A stretch of DNA of 64,000 bases from Calliopsis andreniformis. Lineage: Eukaryota > Arthropoda > Insecta > Hymenoptera > Andrenidae. Shown one piece after another: positions 22,870 through 35,600 of this stretch. Positions within the stretch are counted from its first letter, which is position 1, and every line of letters starts with the position of its first letter. A model generated the notes under the pieces. That model was not told the origin of the DNA. It ran no database searches and saw only the letters and a program-made list of their open reading frames with translations. Position numbers and translations under genes: made by a program. The stretch lies in assembly GCF_051401765.1 (NCBI RefSeq), contig NW_027480505.1, forward strand, positions 1,488,001-1,552,000, given 5' to 3'.

Positions 22870-25800
22870 CAATTACTTTCACGCTGTTTGCAATAATTCC
22901 TTTTATACGATGCAAAAGTTGTTGTATTTATATCGTATTTTATGCTACTGGCGTTGACTTCTAAGGACCTAACTATTCGATCTGGTGGTGTAACGCCCTA
23001 GAGTGAAGCCTAGGTTGCTCGGAATGTAGAAATAACCATAACTTTCACACTGGTTGCAATTATTCGTTTTTTACAATGGAAGAGCTGTTGCATTTATATT
23101 GTATTTTATGCCTCTGGCGTTGACTTCTAAGGCCCTAGCTATTCGATCTAGTGGAGCAACGCCCTAGAGTGAAGCCTAGGTTGCCCGGAACGTAGAAATG
23201 ACCATCACTTTCAAACAGGTTGCAATTAATCCTGTTATACGATGGAAAAACTGCTGTATTTTTATTGTATTTTATGCTTCTGGCGAAAACTTCTTAGGCC
23301 CTAACTATTCGATCAGGTGGAACAATGCCCTAGGGTGAAGCCTAGGTTGCCCGGAACGTAGAAATGACCATAACTTTTACACTGGTAGCAATTATTCGTT
23401 TTATACAATGGAAAAACTGTTCTATTTATTTTGTATTTTATGCTTCGGGCGTTGACTTCTGAGGCCCTAACTGTTTGATCTGGTGGATCAACGCCCTAGA
23501 GTGAAGCCTAGGTTGCACGGAACGTAGAAATGACCATAACTTTCACACGGGTTGCAATTATTGCTGTTATAGGATGGAAAGACTGTTGTATTTTAATCGC
23601 ATTTTATGCTTCAGGCGTTGATTTCTGAGGCCGTAGCTATTCGATGTGGAGGAAAAACGCCATAGAGTGAAGCCTATGTTGCCCGGAACGTAGGAATGAC
23701 CATCACTTTCACACGGGTTGCAATTATTCCTGTTATAGGATGGAAAGACTGTTGTATTTTTATTGTATTTTATGCTTCAGGCGTTGACTTCTGAGGCCGT
23801 AGCTATTCGATGTGGTGGAAGAGCGCCATAGAGTGAAGCCTAGGTTGCCCGGAACGTAGAAATGACCAGAACTTTCATACTGGTTGCAATTGTTCGTCTT
23901 ATATGATGGAAAAGCTGTTGTATTTATATTGTATTTTATGCTGCTGGCGTTCACTTCTTAGGCCCAAACTATTCGATCTGGTGGAGCAACGACCTAGGGT
24001 GAGGCCTAGGTTGCCCGGAACGTAGAATCGGCCATCACTTTCATACTGGTTGCAATTATTCCTGTTATATGGTGGAAACACTGTTGTACTTTTATTGCAT
24101 TTTATGCTTCGGGCGTTGACTTCTGAGGCCGTAGCTATTCGATGTGGTGGATGAACGCCATAGAGTGCAGCCTAGGTTGCTCGGAACGAAGAAATGACCA
24201 TAACTATCATACTGGTTGCAATCATTCGTTTTATATGATGGAAGAACTGATGTATTTATATTGTATTTTATGCTGCTGGCGTTCACTTCTTAGGCCCTAA
24301 CTATTCAGTCTGGTGGAACAACGCCCTGGGGTGAAGCCTAGGTTGCCCGGAACGTAGAAATGACCATAACTTTCACACGGGTTGCAATTATTGCTGTTAT
24401 AGGATGGAAAGACTGTTGTATTTTTATCGCATTTTATGCTTCAGGCGTTGACTTCTGAGGCCGTAGCTATTCGATGTGGAGGAAAAACGCCATAGAGTGA
24501 GGCCTATGTTGCCCGGAACGTAGAAATGACCATCACTTTCACACGGGTTGCAATTATTCCTGTTATAGGATGGAAGAACTGATGTATTTATATTGTATTT
24601 TATGCTGCTGGCGTTCACTTCTTAGGCCCTAACTATTCAGTCTGGTGGAACAACGCCCTGGGGTGAAGCCTAGGTTGCCCGGAACGTATAAATGACCATT
24701 ACTTTCACACTGTGTGCAATTATTCATTTTATACGATGGAAAAGCTGTTGTATTTATATTGTATTTTATGCTCCTGGCGTCGACTTCTAAGGCCGTAGCT
24801 ATTAGATGTGGTGGAGCAACGCCCTAGAGTGACACCTAGGTTGACCGGAACGTAGAAATGACCATTACTTTCACAATGACTGCAATTATTCATTTTATAC
24901 GATGGAAAAGCTGTTGTACTTATATTGTATTTTATCCTTCTGGCGTTGAATTCTAAGACCCTAGCTATTCGATCTGGTGGAGCAACGCCCTAGTGTGAAA
25001 CCTAGGTTACCCGGAACGTAGAAATGGCCATTACCTTCACACTGTTTGCAATTATTCATTTTATACGATGGCAAAGCTGGTGTACTTATATTGTATTTTA
25101 TGCTTCGGGCGTTGACTTCTAAGGCCCTAACTATTCGATTTGGGTGGAGCAACGCCCTACAGTGAAGCCTTGGTTGCCCGGAACGTAGAAATGACCATCA
25201 CTTTCACACGGGTTGCTATTATTCCTGTTATAGGATGGAAAGACTGTTGTATTTTTATTGTATTTTATGCTTCAGGCGTTGACTTCTGAGGCCGTAGCTA
25301 TTGGATGTGGTGGAAGAACGCCATAGAGTGAAGCCTAGGTTGCCCGGAACGTAGAAATGACCAGAACTTTCATACTGGTTGCAATTATTCGTTTTATATG
25401 ATGGAAAAACTGTTGTATTTATATTGTATTTTATGCTGCTGGCGTTCACTTCTTAGGCCCTAACTATTCGATCTGGTGGAACAACGCCCTGGGGTGAAGC
25501 CTAGGTTGCCCGAAACGTAGAAATGACCATAACTTTCACGCTGGTTGCTATTATTCCTGTTATATGATGGAAAGACTGTTGTATTTTTATTGTATTTTAT
25601 GCTTCAGGCGTTGACTTCTGAGGCCGTAGCTATTGGATGTGGTGGAAGAACGCCATAGAGTGGAGCCTAGGTTGCCTGGAACGTAGAAATGACCAGAACT
25701 TCCATACTGGTTGCAATTATTCGTTTTATATGATGGAAAAACTGTTGTATTTATATTGTATTTTATGCTGCTGGCGTTCACTTCTTAGGCCCTAACTATT

Positions 25801-25934
25801 CGATCTGGTGGAACAACGCCCTGGGGTGAAGCCTAGGTTGTCCGAAACGTAGAAATGACCATTACTTTCACAATGTCTGCAATTATTCATTCTATACGAT
25901 GGAAAAACTGTTGTACTTATATTGTATTTTATCC

Positions 25935-28115
25935 TTCTGGCGTTGAATTCTAAGTCCCTAGCTATTCGATCTGGTGGAGCAACGCCCTAGTGTGAAACCT
26001 AGGTTACCCGGAACGTAGAAATGGCCATTACCTTCACACTGTTTGCAATTATTCATTTTATACGATGGCAAAGCTGTAGTACTTACATTGTATTTTATGC
26101 TTCGGGCGTTGACTTCTAAGGCCCTAACTATTCGATTTGGGTGGAGCAACGCCCTGCAGTGAAGCCTTGGTTGCCCGGAACGTAGAAATGACCATTACTT
26201 TCACACTGGTTGCTATTATTCATTTTATACGATGGAAAAGCTGTTGTATTTATATTGTATTTTATGCTCCTGGCGTTGACTTCTAAGTCCCTAGCTATTC
26301 GATCTGGTGGAGCAACGCCCTAGTGTGAAACCTAGGTTACCCGGAACGTAGAAATGTCCAGTACTTTCAGACTGGTTGCTGTTATCCGTTTCATACGATG
26401 GAAAAGCTGTTATATTTATTTTGCATTTTATGCTTCGGGCGTTGACTTCTAAGGCCCTAACTGTTTGGTCTGGTGGAGAAACGCCCTAGAGTGAAGCCTA
26501 GGTTGCCCGGAACGTAGAAATGATCATTACTTTCGCACTGGTTGCAATAAGTCATGCTATACGATGGAAAAACTGTTGCATTTTTATTGTGTTTTATGCT
26601 TCTGGCGTTGACTTCTATGGCCCTACCTATTCGATCTGGTGGAGCAACGCCCTAGAGTGCAGCCTAGGTAGCCCGGAACGTAGAAATGACCACAACTTTC
26701 ACACTGATTGCTATTATTCGTTTTATACGATGGAAAAACTGTTATATTTATTTTGTATATTATGCTTCTGTCGTTGCATTCTAAGGCACTACCTATTCGA
26801 TCTTGTGGAGCATCACTCTACAGTGAAGCCTAGGTTGCCCGGGACGTAGAAATGACCATAACTTTCACACTGGTAGCAATTACTCATTGTATACGATGGA
26901 AAAACTGTTGTACTTATATTGCATTTTATTCTTCTGGCGTTGAATTGTTAGTCCCTAGCTACTCGATCTGGTGGAGCAGCGCCCTAGAGTGAAGCCTAGA
27001 TTAACCGGAACGTAGTAATGACCAGTACTATTACACTGTTTGCAGTTATTCCTGTTATACGAAGGAAAGCTGTTGCATCTTTATGGTATTTTATGCTTCT
27101 GGCGTTGATTTCTAAGGCCCTAACTGTTCGATCTGGTGGAGGAAGGCCCTAGACTGAAGCCTAGGTTGGCCGGAACGTAGAAATGACCATTACCTTCACA
27201 CTGTTTGCAATTATTCATTTTATAAGATGGCAAAGCTGAAGTATTTATATTGTATTTTGTGCTTCCGGCGTTAAGTCCTAAGGCCGTAGCTATCAGATGT
27301 GGAGCAGCAACGCCCTAGAGTGACACGTAGGTTGCCAGGCACGTAGAAATGACCAATACTTTCACAATGTTCGCAATCATTCATTTTATACGATGGAAAA
27401 ACTGTTGTACTTATATTGTATTTTATGCTTCGGGCGTTGACTTCTAAGGCCCTAACTATTCGATTTGGTGGAGCAACGCCCTACAGTGAAGCCTAGGTTG
27501 CCCGGAACGTAGAAATGACCAGTACTTTCACAATGTCTGCAATTATTCATTTCATACGATGGAAAAACTGTGGACTTATATTGTATTTTATCCTTCTGGC
27601 GTTGAATTCTAAGTCCCTGGCTATTCGGTCTGGTGGAGCAACGCCCTAGTGTGAAACCTAGGTTACCCGGAACGTAGAAATGACCAGTACTTTCAGACTG
27701 GTTGCAATTATTCGTTTTATACAATGGAAAAACTATTCTATTTATTTTGCATTTTATGCTTCGGGCGTTGACTTCTAAGTCCCTAGCTATTCGATCTGGT
27801 GGAGCAACGCCCAAGTGTGAAACCTAGGATACCCGGAACGTAGAAATGTCCAGTACTTTCAGACTGGTTGCTGTTATCCGTTTCATACGATGGAAAAGCT
27901 GTTGTATTTATTTTGCATTTTATGCTTCGGGCGTTGACTTCTAAGGCCCTAACTGTTTGGTCTGGTGGAGAAACGCCATAGAGTGAAGCCTAGGTTGCCC
28001 GGAACGTAGAAATGATCATTACTTTCGCACTGGTTGCAATTAGTCATGCTATACGATGGAAAAACTGTTGCATTTTTATTGTGTTTTATGCTTCTGGCGT
28101 TGACTTCTATGGCCC
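25935..28115 (+). repeat. Nested 4,148-bp-spaced repeat, left copy
   Basis: About 13 monomers recur at 30,083-32,263, a shift of 4,148 bp (25 monomers minus 2 bp). Inside it, the GATCATTACTTTCGCAC monomer appears at 26,520 and again at 28,012, 1,492 bp apart (nine monomers minus 2 bp). The minus strand carries a 120-codon open frame at 27,452-27,814. It is long only because the monomer starting at 27,491 is 165 bp, a multiple of three, so the frame is kept into the next monomer. I do not call it a gene. Confidence 0.85.
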
Positions 28116-30082
28116 TACCTATTCGATCTGGTGGAGCAACGCCCTAGAGTGCAGCCTAGGTAGCCCGGAACGTAGAAATGACCACAACTTTCACACTGAT
28201 TGCTATTATTCGTTTTATACGATGGAAAAACTGTTATATTTATTTTGTATATTATGCTTCTGTCGTTGCCTTCTAAGGCACTACCTATTCCATCTTGTGG
28301 AGCATCACTCTACAGTGAAGCCTAGATTGCCCGGGACGTAGAAATGACCATAACTTTCACACTGGTAGCAATTACTCATTGTATACGATGGAAAAACTGT
28401 TGTACTTATATTGCATTTTATTCTTCTGGCGTTGAATTCTTAGTCCCTAGCTACTCGATCTGGTGGAGCAGCGCCCTAGAGTGAAGCCTAGATTAACCGG
28501 AACGTAGTAATGCCCAGTACTATTACACTGTTTGCAGTTATTCCTGTTATACGAAGGAAAGCTGTTGCATCTTTATGGTATTTTATGCTTCTGGCGTTGA
28601 TTTCTAAGGCCCTAACTGTTCGATCTGGTGGAGGAAGGCCCTAGACTGAAGCCTAGGTTGCCCGGAACCTAGAAATGACCATTACCTTCACACTGTTTGC
28701 AATTATTCATTTTATAAGATGGCAAAGCTGTAGTATTTATATTGTATTTTGTGCTTCCGGCGTTAAGTCCTAAGGCCGTAGCTATCAGATGTGGAGCAGC
28801 AACGCCCTAGAGTGACACGTAGGTTGCCAGGCACGTAGAAATGACCAATACTTTCACAATGTTCGCAATCATTCATTTTATACGATGGAAAAACTGTTGT
28901 ACTTATATTGTATTTTATGCTTCGGGCGTTGACTTCTAAGGCCCTAACTATTCGATTTGGTGGAGCAACGCCCTACAGTGAAGCCTAGGTTGCCCGGAAC
29001 GTAGAAATGACCAGTACTTTCACACTGGTTACAGTTATTCGTTTTATACAATGGAAAAACTGTTCTATTTATTTTGCATTTTATTCTTCGGGCGTTGACT
29101 TCTAAGGCCCTAACTATTCGATCTGGTGGAGCAACGCCCTAGAGTGAAGCCTAGGTTGCCTGGAACGTAGAAATGACAATTACTTTCACACTGTTTGCAG
29201 TTATTCCTGTTATATGATGGAAAAACTGTTGCATCTTTATTGTATTTTATGCTTCTGGCGTTGATTTGAAAGGTCCTAACAATTCGATCTGGTGGAGCAA
29301 CGCCCTAGAGTGAAGCCTAGGATGCCCGGAACGTAGAAATGACCATTACATCCACACTGGTTGCAATTATTCGTTTTATACGATGGAAAAGCTGTTTTAT
29401 TTATTTTGTATTTTATGCTTCGGGCGTTGACTTCTAAGGCCCTAACTATTCGATCTGGTGGAGCAACGCCCTAGTGTGAAGCCTAGGTTGCCCGGAACGA
29501 AGAAGTGACCATAACTTTCACAGGGGTTGCAATTATTCCTGTTATAGTATGGAAAGACTGTTGTATTTTTATTGTATTTTATGCTTCAGGCGTTGACTTC
29601 TGAGGCCGTAGCTATTCGATGTGGAGGAAGAACGCCATACAGTGAAGCCTAGGTTGCCCGGAACGTAGAAATGACCATCACTTTCACACGGGTTGCAATA
29701 ATTCCTGTTATAGGATGGAAAGACTGTTGTATTTTTATTGTATTTTATGCTTCAGGCGTTGACATCTGAGGCCGTAGCTATTCGATGTGGTGGAAGAACG
29801 CCATAGAGTGAAGCCTAGGTTGCCCGGAACGTAGAAATGACCATAACTTTCATACTGGTTGCAATTATTCGTTTTATATGATGGAAAAACTGTTGTATTT
29901 ATATTGTATGTTATGCTGCTGGTGTTCACTTCTTAGGCCCTAGCTATTCGATCTGGTTAAACAACGCCCTTGGGTGAAGCCTAGGTAGCCCGGAACGTAG
30001 AAATGACCACAACTTTCACACTGATTGCTTTTACTCGTTTTATACGATGGAAAAACTGTTATATTTATATTGTATATTATGC
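28116..30082 (+). repeat. Satellite monomers between the nested repeats
   Basis: About 12 monomers link the two nested copies. The first part (to about 29,565) recurs at 37,741-39,060 (offset 9,625) and again at 40,892-42,330 (offset 12,776). Shared marks include GATTTGAAAGGTCC near 29,265, GAACGAAGAAGTGACC near 29,496 and TTACACTGTTTGCAG near 28,523. No gene or other element is seen. Confidence 0.82.
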
Positions 30083-32263
30083 TTCTGGCGTTGAATTCTA
30101 AGTCCCTAGCTATTCGATCTGGTGGAGCAACGCCCTAGTGTGAAACCTAGGTTACCCGGAACGTAGAAATGGCCATTACCTTCACACTGTTTGCAATTAT
30201 TCATTTTATACGATGGCAAAGCTGTTGTACTTATATTGTATTTTATGCTTCGGGCGTTGACTTCTAAGGCCCTAACTATTCGATTTGGGTGGAGCAACGC
30301 CCTGCAGTGAAGCCTTGGTTGCCCGGAACGTAGAAATGACCATTACTTTCACACTGGTTGCTATTATTCATTTTATACGATGGAAAAGCTGTTGTATTTA
30401 TATTGTATTTTATGCTCCTGGCGTTGACTTCTAAGTCCCTAGCTATTCGATCTGGTGGAGCAACGCCCTAGTGTGAAACCTAGGTTACCCGGAACGTAGA
30501 AATGTCCAGTACTTTCAGACTGGTTGCTGTTATCCGTTTCATACGATGGAAAAGCTGTTATATTTATTTTGCATTTTATGCTTCGGGCGTTGACTTCTAA
30601 GGCCCTAACTGTTTGGTCTGGTGGAGAAACGCCCTAGAGTGAAGCCTAGGTTGCCCGGAACGTAGAAATGATCATTACTTTCGCACTGGTTGCAATTAGT
30701 CATGCTATACGATGGAAAAACTGTTGCATTTTTATTGTGTTTTATGCTTCTGGCGTTGACTTCTATGGCCCTACCTATTCGATCTGGTGGAGCAACGCCC
30801 TAGAGTGCAGCCTAGGTAGCCCGGAACGTAGAAATGACCACAACTTTCACACTGATTGCTATTATTCGTTTTATACGATGGAAAAACTGTTATATTTATT
30901 TTGTATATTATGCTTCTGTCGTTGCATTCTAAGGCACTACCTATTCGATCTTGTGGAGCATCACTCTACAGTGAAGCCTAGATTGCCCGGGACGTAGAAA
31001 TGACCATAACTTTCACACTGGTAGCAATTACTCATTGTATACGATGGAAAAACTGTTGTACTTATATTGCATTTTATTCTTCTGGCGTTGAATTGTTAGT
31101 CCCTAGCTACTCGATCTGGTGGAGCAGCGCCCTAGAGTGAAGCCTAGATTAACCGGAACGTAGTAATGACCAGTACTATTACACTGTTTGCAGTTATTCC
31201 TGTTATACGAAGGAAAGCTGTTGCATCTTTATGGTATTTTATGCTTCTGGCGTTGATTTCTAAGGCCCTAACTGTTCGATCTGGTGGAGGAAGGCCCTAG
31301 ACTGAAGCCTAGGTTGGCCGGAACGTAGAAATGACCATTACCTTCACACTGTTTGCAATTATTCATTTTATAAGATGGCAAAGCTGAAGTATTTATATTG
31401 TATTTTGTGCTTCCGGCGTTAAGTCCTAAGGCCGTAGCTATCAGATGTGGAGCAGCAACGCCCTAGAGTGACACGTAGGTTGCCAGGCACGTAGAAATGA
31501 CCAATACTTTCACAATGATCGCAATCATTCATTTTATACGATGGAAAAACTGTTGTACTTATATTGTATTTTATGCTTCGGGCGTTGACTTCTAAGGCCC
31601 TAACTATTCGATTTGGTGGAGCAACGCCCTACAGTGAAGCCTAGGTTGCCCGGAACGTAGAAATGACCAGTACTTTCACAATGTCTGCAATTATTCATTT
31701 CATACGGTGGAAAAACTGTGGACTTATATTGTATTTTATCCTTCTGGCGTTGAATTCTAAGTCCCTGGCTATTCGGTCTGGTGGAGCAACGCCCTAGTGT
31801 GAAACCTAGGTTACCCGGAACGTAGAAATGACCAGTACTTTCAGACTGGTTGCAATTATTCGTTTTATACAATGGAAAAACTATTCTATTTATTTTGCAT
31901 TTTATGCTTCGGGCGTTGACTTCTAAGTCCCTAGCTATTCGATCTGGTGGAGCAACGCCCAAGTGTGAAACCTAGGATACCCGGAACGTAGAAATGTCCA
32001 GTACTTTCAGACTGGTTGCTGTTATCCGTTTCATACGATGGAAAAGCTGTTATATTTATTTTGCATTTTATGCTTCGGGCGTTGACTTCTAAGGCCCTAA
32101 CTGTTTGGTCTGGTGGAGAAACGCCCTAGAGTGAAGCCTAGGTTGCCCGGAACGTAGAAATGATCATTACTTTCGCACTGGTTGCAATTAGTCATGCTAT
32201 ACGATGGAAAAACTGTTGCATTTTTATTGTGTTTTATGCTTCTGGCGTTGACTTCTATGGCCC
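30083..32263 (+). repeat. Nested 4,148-bp-spaced repeat, right copy
   Basis: This is the second copy of 25,935-28,115, with scattered changes such as CACAATGATCGC near 31,512 in place of CACAATGTTCGC, and ATACGGTGG near 31,704 in place of ATACGATGG. It is cut within the GATCATTACTTTCGCAC monomer at 32,259-32,265, where the series switches to monomers like those at 21,478. Further copies of its core are at 36,060-37,800 and 39,060-40,930. Confidence 0.85.
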
Positions 32264-32265
32264 TA

Positions 32266-32661
32266 ACAATTTGATCTGGTGGAGCACCGCCCTAGAGTGA
32301 AGCCTAGGTTGCCCGGAACGTAGACCATACCATTACCTTCACACTGGTGGAAATTATTCCTGTTATGCGATGGAAAAACTCTTTCATCTTTATTGTATTT
32401 TATGCTTCGGGCATTGACTTCTAAAGCCCTAACTATTCGAGCTGGTGGAGCACGCCCTAGAGTGAAGGCCAGGTTGCCCGGAACGTAGAAATGACCATAA
32501 CTTTCACACTGGTTGCTATTATTCGTTTTAAACGATGGAAAAGCTATTCTATTTATATTGCATTTTATGCTTCTGGCATTGAATTCTAAGTCCCTGGCTA
32601 TTCGGTCTGGTGGAGCAACGCCCTAGAGTGAAGCCTAGGTTGCCCGGAACGTAGAAATGAC
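32266..32661 (+). repeat. Two-monomer insert matching 21,478-21,870
   Basis: This short piece carries GTAGACCATACC, ACTGGTGGAAATTATTCC, GAAAAACTCTTTCATC and GGAGCACGCCC (one A missing), all found together only here and at 21,478-21,870. It is entered through GGCCCTA and left through ATTACTTTCAC (32,662-32,672), where the series resumes at the equivalent of 22,870. Compared with 21,478-22,870, six monomers are missing. Confidence 0.83.
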
Positions 32662-35600
32662 CATTACTTTCACGCTGTTTGCAATAATTCCTTTTATACG
32701 ATGCAAAAGTTGTTGTATTTATATCGTATTTTATGCTACTGGCGTTGACTTCTAAGGACCTAACTATTCGATCTGGTGGTGTAACGCCCTAGAGTGAAGC
32801 CTAGGTTGCTCGGAATGTAGAAATAACCATAACTTTCACACTGGTTGCAATTATTCGTTTTTTACAATGGAAGAGCTGTTGCATTTATATTGTATTTTAT
32901 GCCTCTGGCGTTGACTTCTAAGGCCCTAGCTATTCGATCTAGTGGAGCAACGCCCTAGAGTGAAGCCTAGGTTGCCCGGAACGTAGAAATGACCATCACT
33001 TTCAAACAGGTTGCAATTAATCCTGTTATACGATGGAAAAACTGCTGTATTTTTATTGTATTTTATGCTTCTGGCGAAAACTTCTTAGGCCCTAACTATT
33101 CGATCAGGTGGAACAATGCCCTAGGGTGAAGCCTAGGTTGCCCGGAACGTAGAAATGACCATAACTTTTACACTGGTAGCAATTATTCGTTTTATACAAT
33201 GGAAAAACTGTTCTATTTATTTTGTATTTTATGCTTCGGGCGTTGACTTCTGAGGCCCTAACTGTTTGATCTGGTGGATCAACGCCCTAGAGTGAAGCCT
33301 AGGTTGCACGGAACGTAGAAATGACCATAACTTTCACACGGGTTGCAATTATTGCTGTTATAGGATGGAAAGACTGTTGTATTTTAATCGCATTTTATGC
33401 TTCAGGCGTTGATTTCTGAGGCCGTAGCTATTCGATGTGGAGGAAAAACGCCATAGAGTGAAGCCTATGTTGCCCGGAACGTAGGAATGACCATCACTTT
33501 CACACGGGTTGCAATTATTCCTGTTATAGGATGGAAAGACTGTTGTATTTTTATTGTATTTTATGCTTCAGGCGTTGACTTCTGAGGCCGTAGCTATTGG
33601 ATGTGGTGGAAGAGCGCCATAGAGTGAAGCCTAGGTTGCCCGGAACGTAGAAATGACCAGAACTTTCATACTGGTTGCAATTGTTCGTCTTATATGATGG
33701 AAAAGCTGTTGTATTTATATTGTATTTTATGCTGCTGGCGTTCACTTCTTAGGCCCAAACTATTCGATCTGGTGGAGCAACGACCTAGGGTGAGGCCTAG
33801 GTTGCCCGGAACGTAGAATCGGCCATCACTTTCATACTGGTTGCAATTATTCCTGTTATATGGTGGAAACACTGTTGTACTTTTATTGCATTTTATGCTT
33901 CGGGCGTTGACTTCTGAGGCCGTAGCTATTCGATGTGGTGGATGAACGCCATAGAGTGCAGCCTAGGTTGCTCGGAACGAAGAAATGACCATAACTATCA
34001 TACTGGTTGCAATCATTCGTTTTATATGATGGAAGAACTGATGTATTTATATTGTATTTTATGCTGCTGGCGTTCACTTCTTAGGCCCTAACTATTCAGT
34101 CTGGTGGAACAACGCCCTGGGGTGAAGCCTAGGTTGCCCGGAACGTAGAAATGACCATAACTTTCACACGGGTTGCAATTATTGCTGTTATAGGATGGAA
34201 AGACTGTTGTATTTTTATCGCATTTTATGCTTCAGGCGTTGACTTCTGAGGCCGTAGCTATTCGATGTGGAGGAAAAACGCCATAGAGTGAGGCCTATGT
34301 TGCCCGGAACGTAGAAATGACCATCACTTTCACACGGGTTGCAATTATTCCTGTTATAGGATGGAAGAACTGATGTATTTATATTGTATTTTATGCTGCT
34401 GGCGTTCACTTCTTAGGCCCTAACTATTCAGTCTGGTGGAACAACGCCCTGGGGTGAAGCCTAGGTTGCCCGGAACGTATAAATGACCATTACTTTCACA
34501 CTGTGTGCAATTATTCATTTTATACGATGGAAAAGCTGTTGTATTTATATTGTATTTTATGCTCCTGGCGTCGACTTCTAAGGCCGTAGCTATTAGATGT
34601 GGTGGAGCAACGCCCTAGAGTGACACCTAGGTTGACCGGAACGTAGAAATGACCATTACTTTCACAATGACTGCAATTATTCATTTTATACGATGGAAAA
34701 GCTGTTGTACTTATATTGTATTTTATCCTTCTGGCGTTGAATTCTAAGACCCTAGCTATTCGATCTGGTGGAGCAACGCCCTAGTGTGAAACCTAGGTTA
34801 CCCGGAACGTAGAAATGGCCATTACCTTCACACTGTTTGCAATTATTCATTTTATACGATGGCAAAGCTGGTGTACTTATATTGTATTTTATGCTTCGGG
34901 CGTTGACTTCTAAGGCCCTAACTATTCGATTTGGGTGGAGCAACGCCCTACAGTGAAGCCTTGGTTGCCCGGAACGTAGAAATGACCATCACTTTCACAC
35001 GGGTTGCTATTATTCCTGTTATAGGATGGAAAGACTGTTGTATTTTTATTGTATTTTATGCTTCAGGCGTTGACTTCTGAGGCCGTAGCTATTGGATGTG
35101 GTGGAAGAACGCCATAGAGTGAAGCCTAGGTTGCCCGGAACGTAGAAATGACCAGAACTTTCATACTGGTTGCAATTATTCGTTTTATATGATGGAAAAA
35201 CTGTTGTATTTATATTGTACTTTATGCTGCTGGCGTTCACTTCTTAGGCCCTAACTATTCGATCTGGTGGAACAACGCCCTGGGGTGAAGCCTAGGTTGC
35301 CCGAAACGTAGAAATGACCATAACTTTCACGCTGGTTGCTATTATTCCTGTTATATGATGGAAAGACTGTTGTATTTTTATTGTATTTTATGCTTCAGGC
35401 GTTGACTTCTGAGGCCGTAGCTATTGGATGTGGTGGAAGAACGCCATAGAGTGGAGCCTAGGTTGCCTGGAACGTAGAAATGACCAGAACTTCCATACTG
35501 GTTGCAATTATTCGTTTTATATGATGGAAAAACTGTTGTATTTATATTGTATTTTATGCTGCTGGCGTTCACTTCTTAGGCCCTAACTATTCGATCTGGT

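Larger units (their letters stand above)
22870..32265 (+). repeat. Giant HOR, copy 1 (about 57 monomers)
   Basis: The series starting at the ACGCTGTTTGCAATAATTCC monomer (22,881) is repeated from 32,672 at an offset of 9,791 bp (59 monomers minus 3 bp), later 9,625 bp after one monomer is lost. Markers shared by both copies include GGCGAAAACTTC (23,283), GTAGAATCGGCCATC (24,023), GATTTGGGTGGAGC with one extra G (25,137) and ACGAAGGAAAGCTG (27,059). It contains an internal 4,148-bp direct repeat (25,935-28,115 and 30,083-32,263). It ends at a join in GGCCCTA (32,259-32,265). Confidence 0.87.

Noticed and set aside
26520..26849. Plus-strand open frames of 68-111 codons beginning in the GATCATTACTTTCGCAC monomer (also at 28,012, 30,668, 37,637, 39,296, 40,788, 49,412, 51,735, 54,064)
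   Set aside because: All lie at the same place in repeated monomers and include two monomers read in shifted frame; hydrophobic look comes from the T-rich tract. No evidence of a gene.
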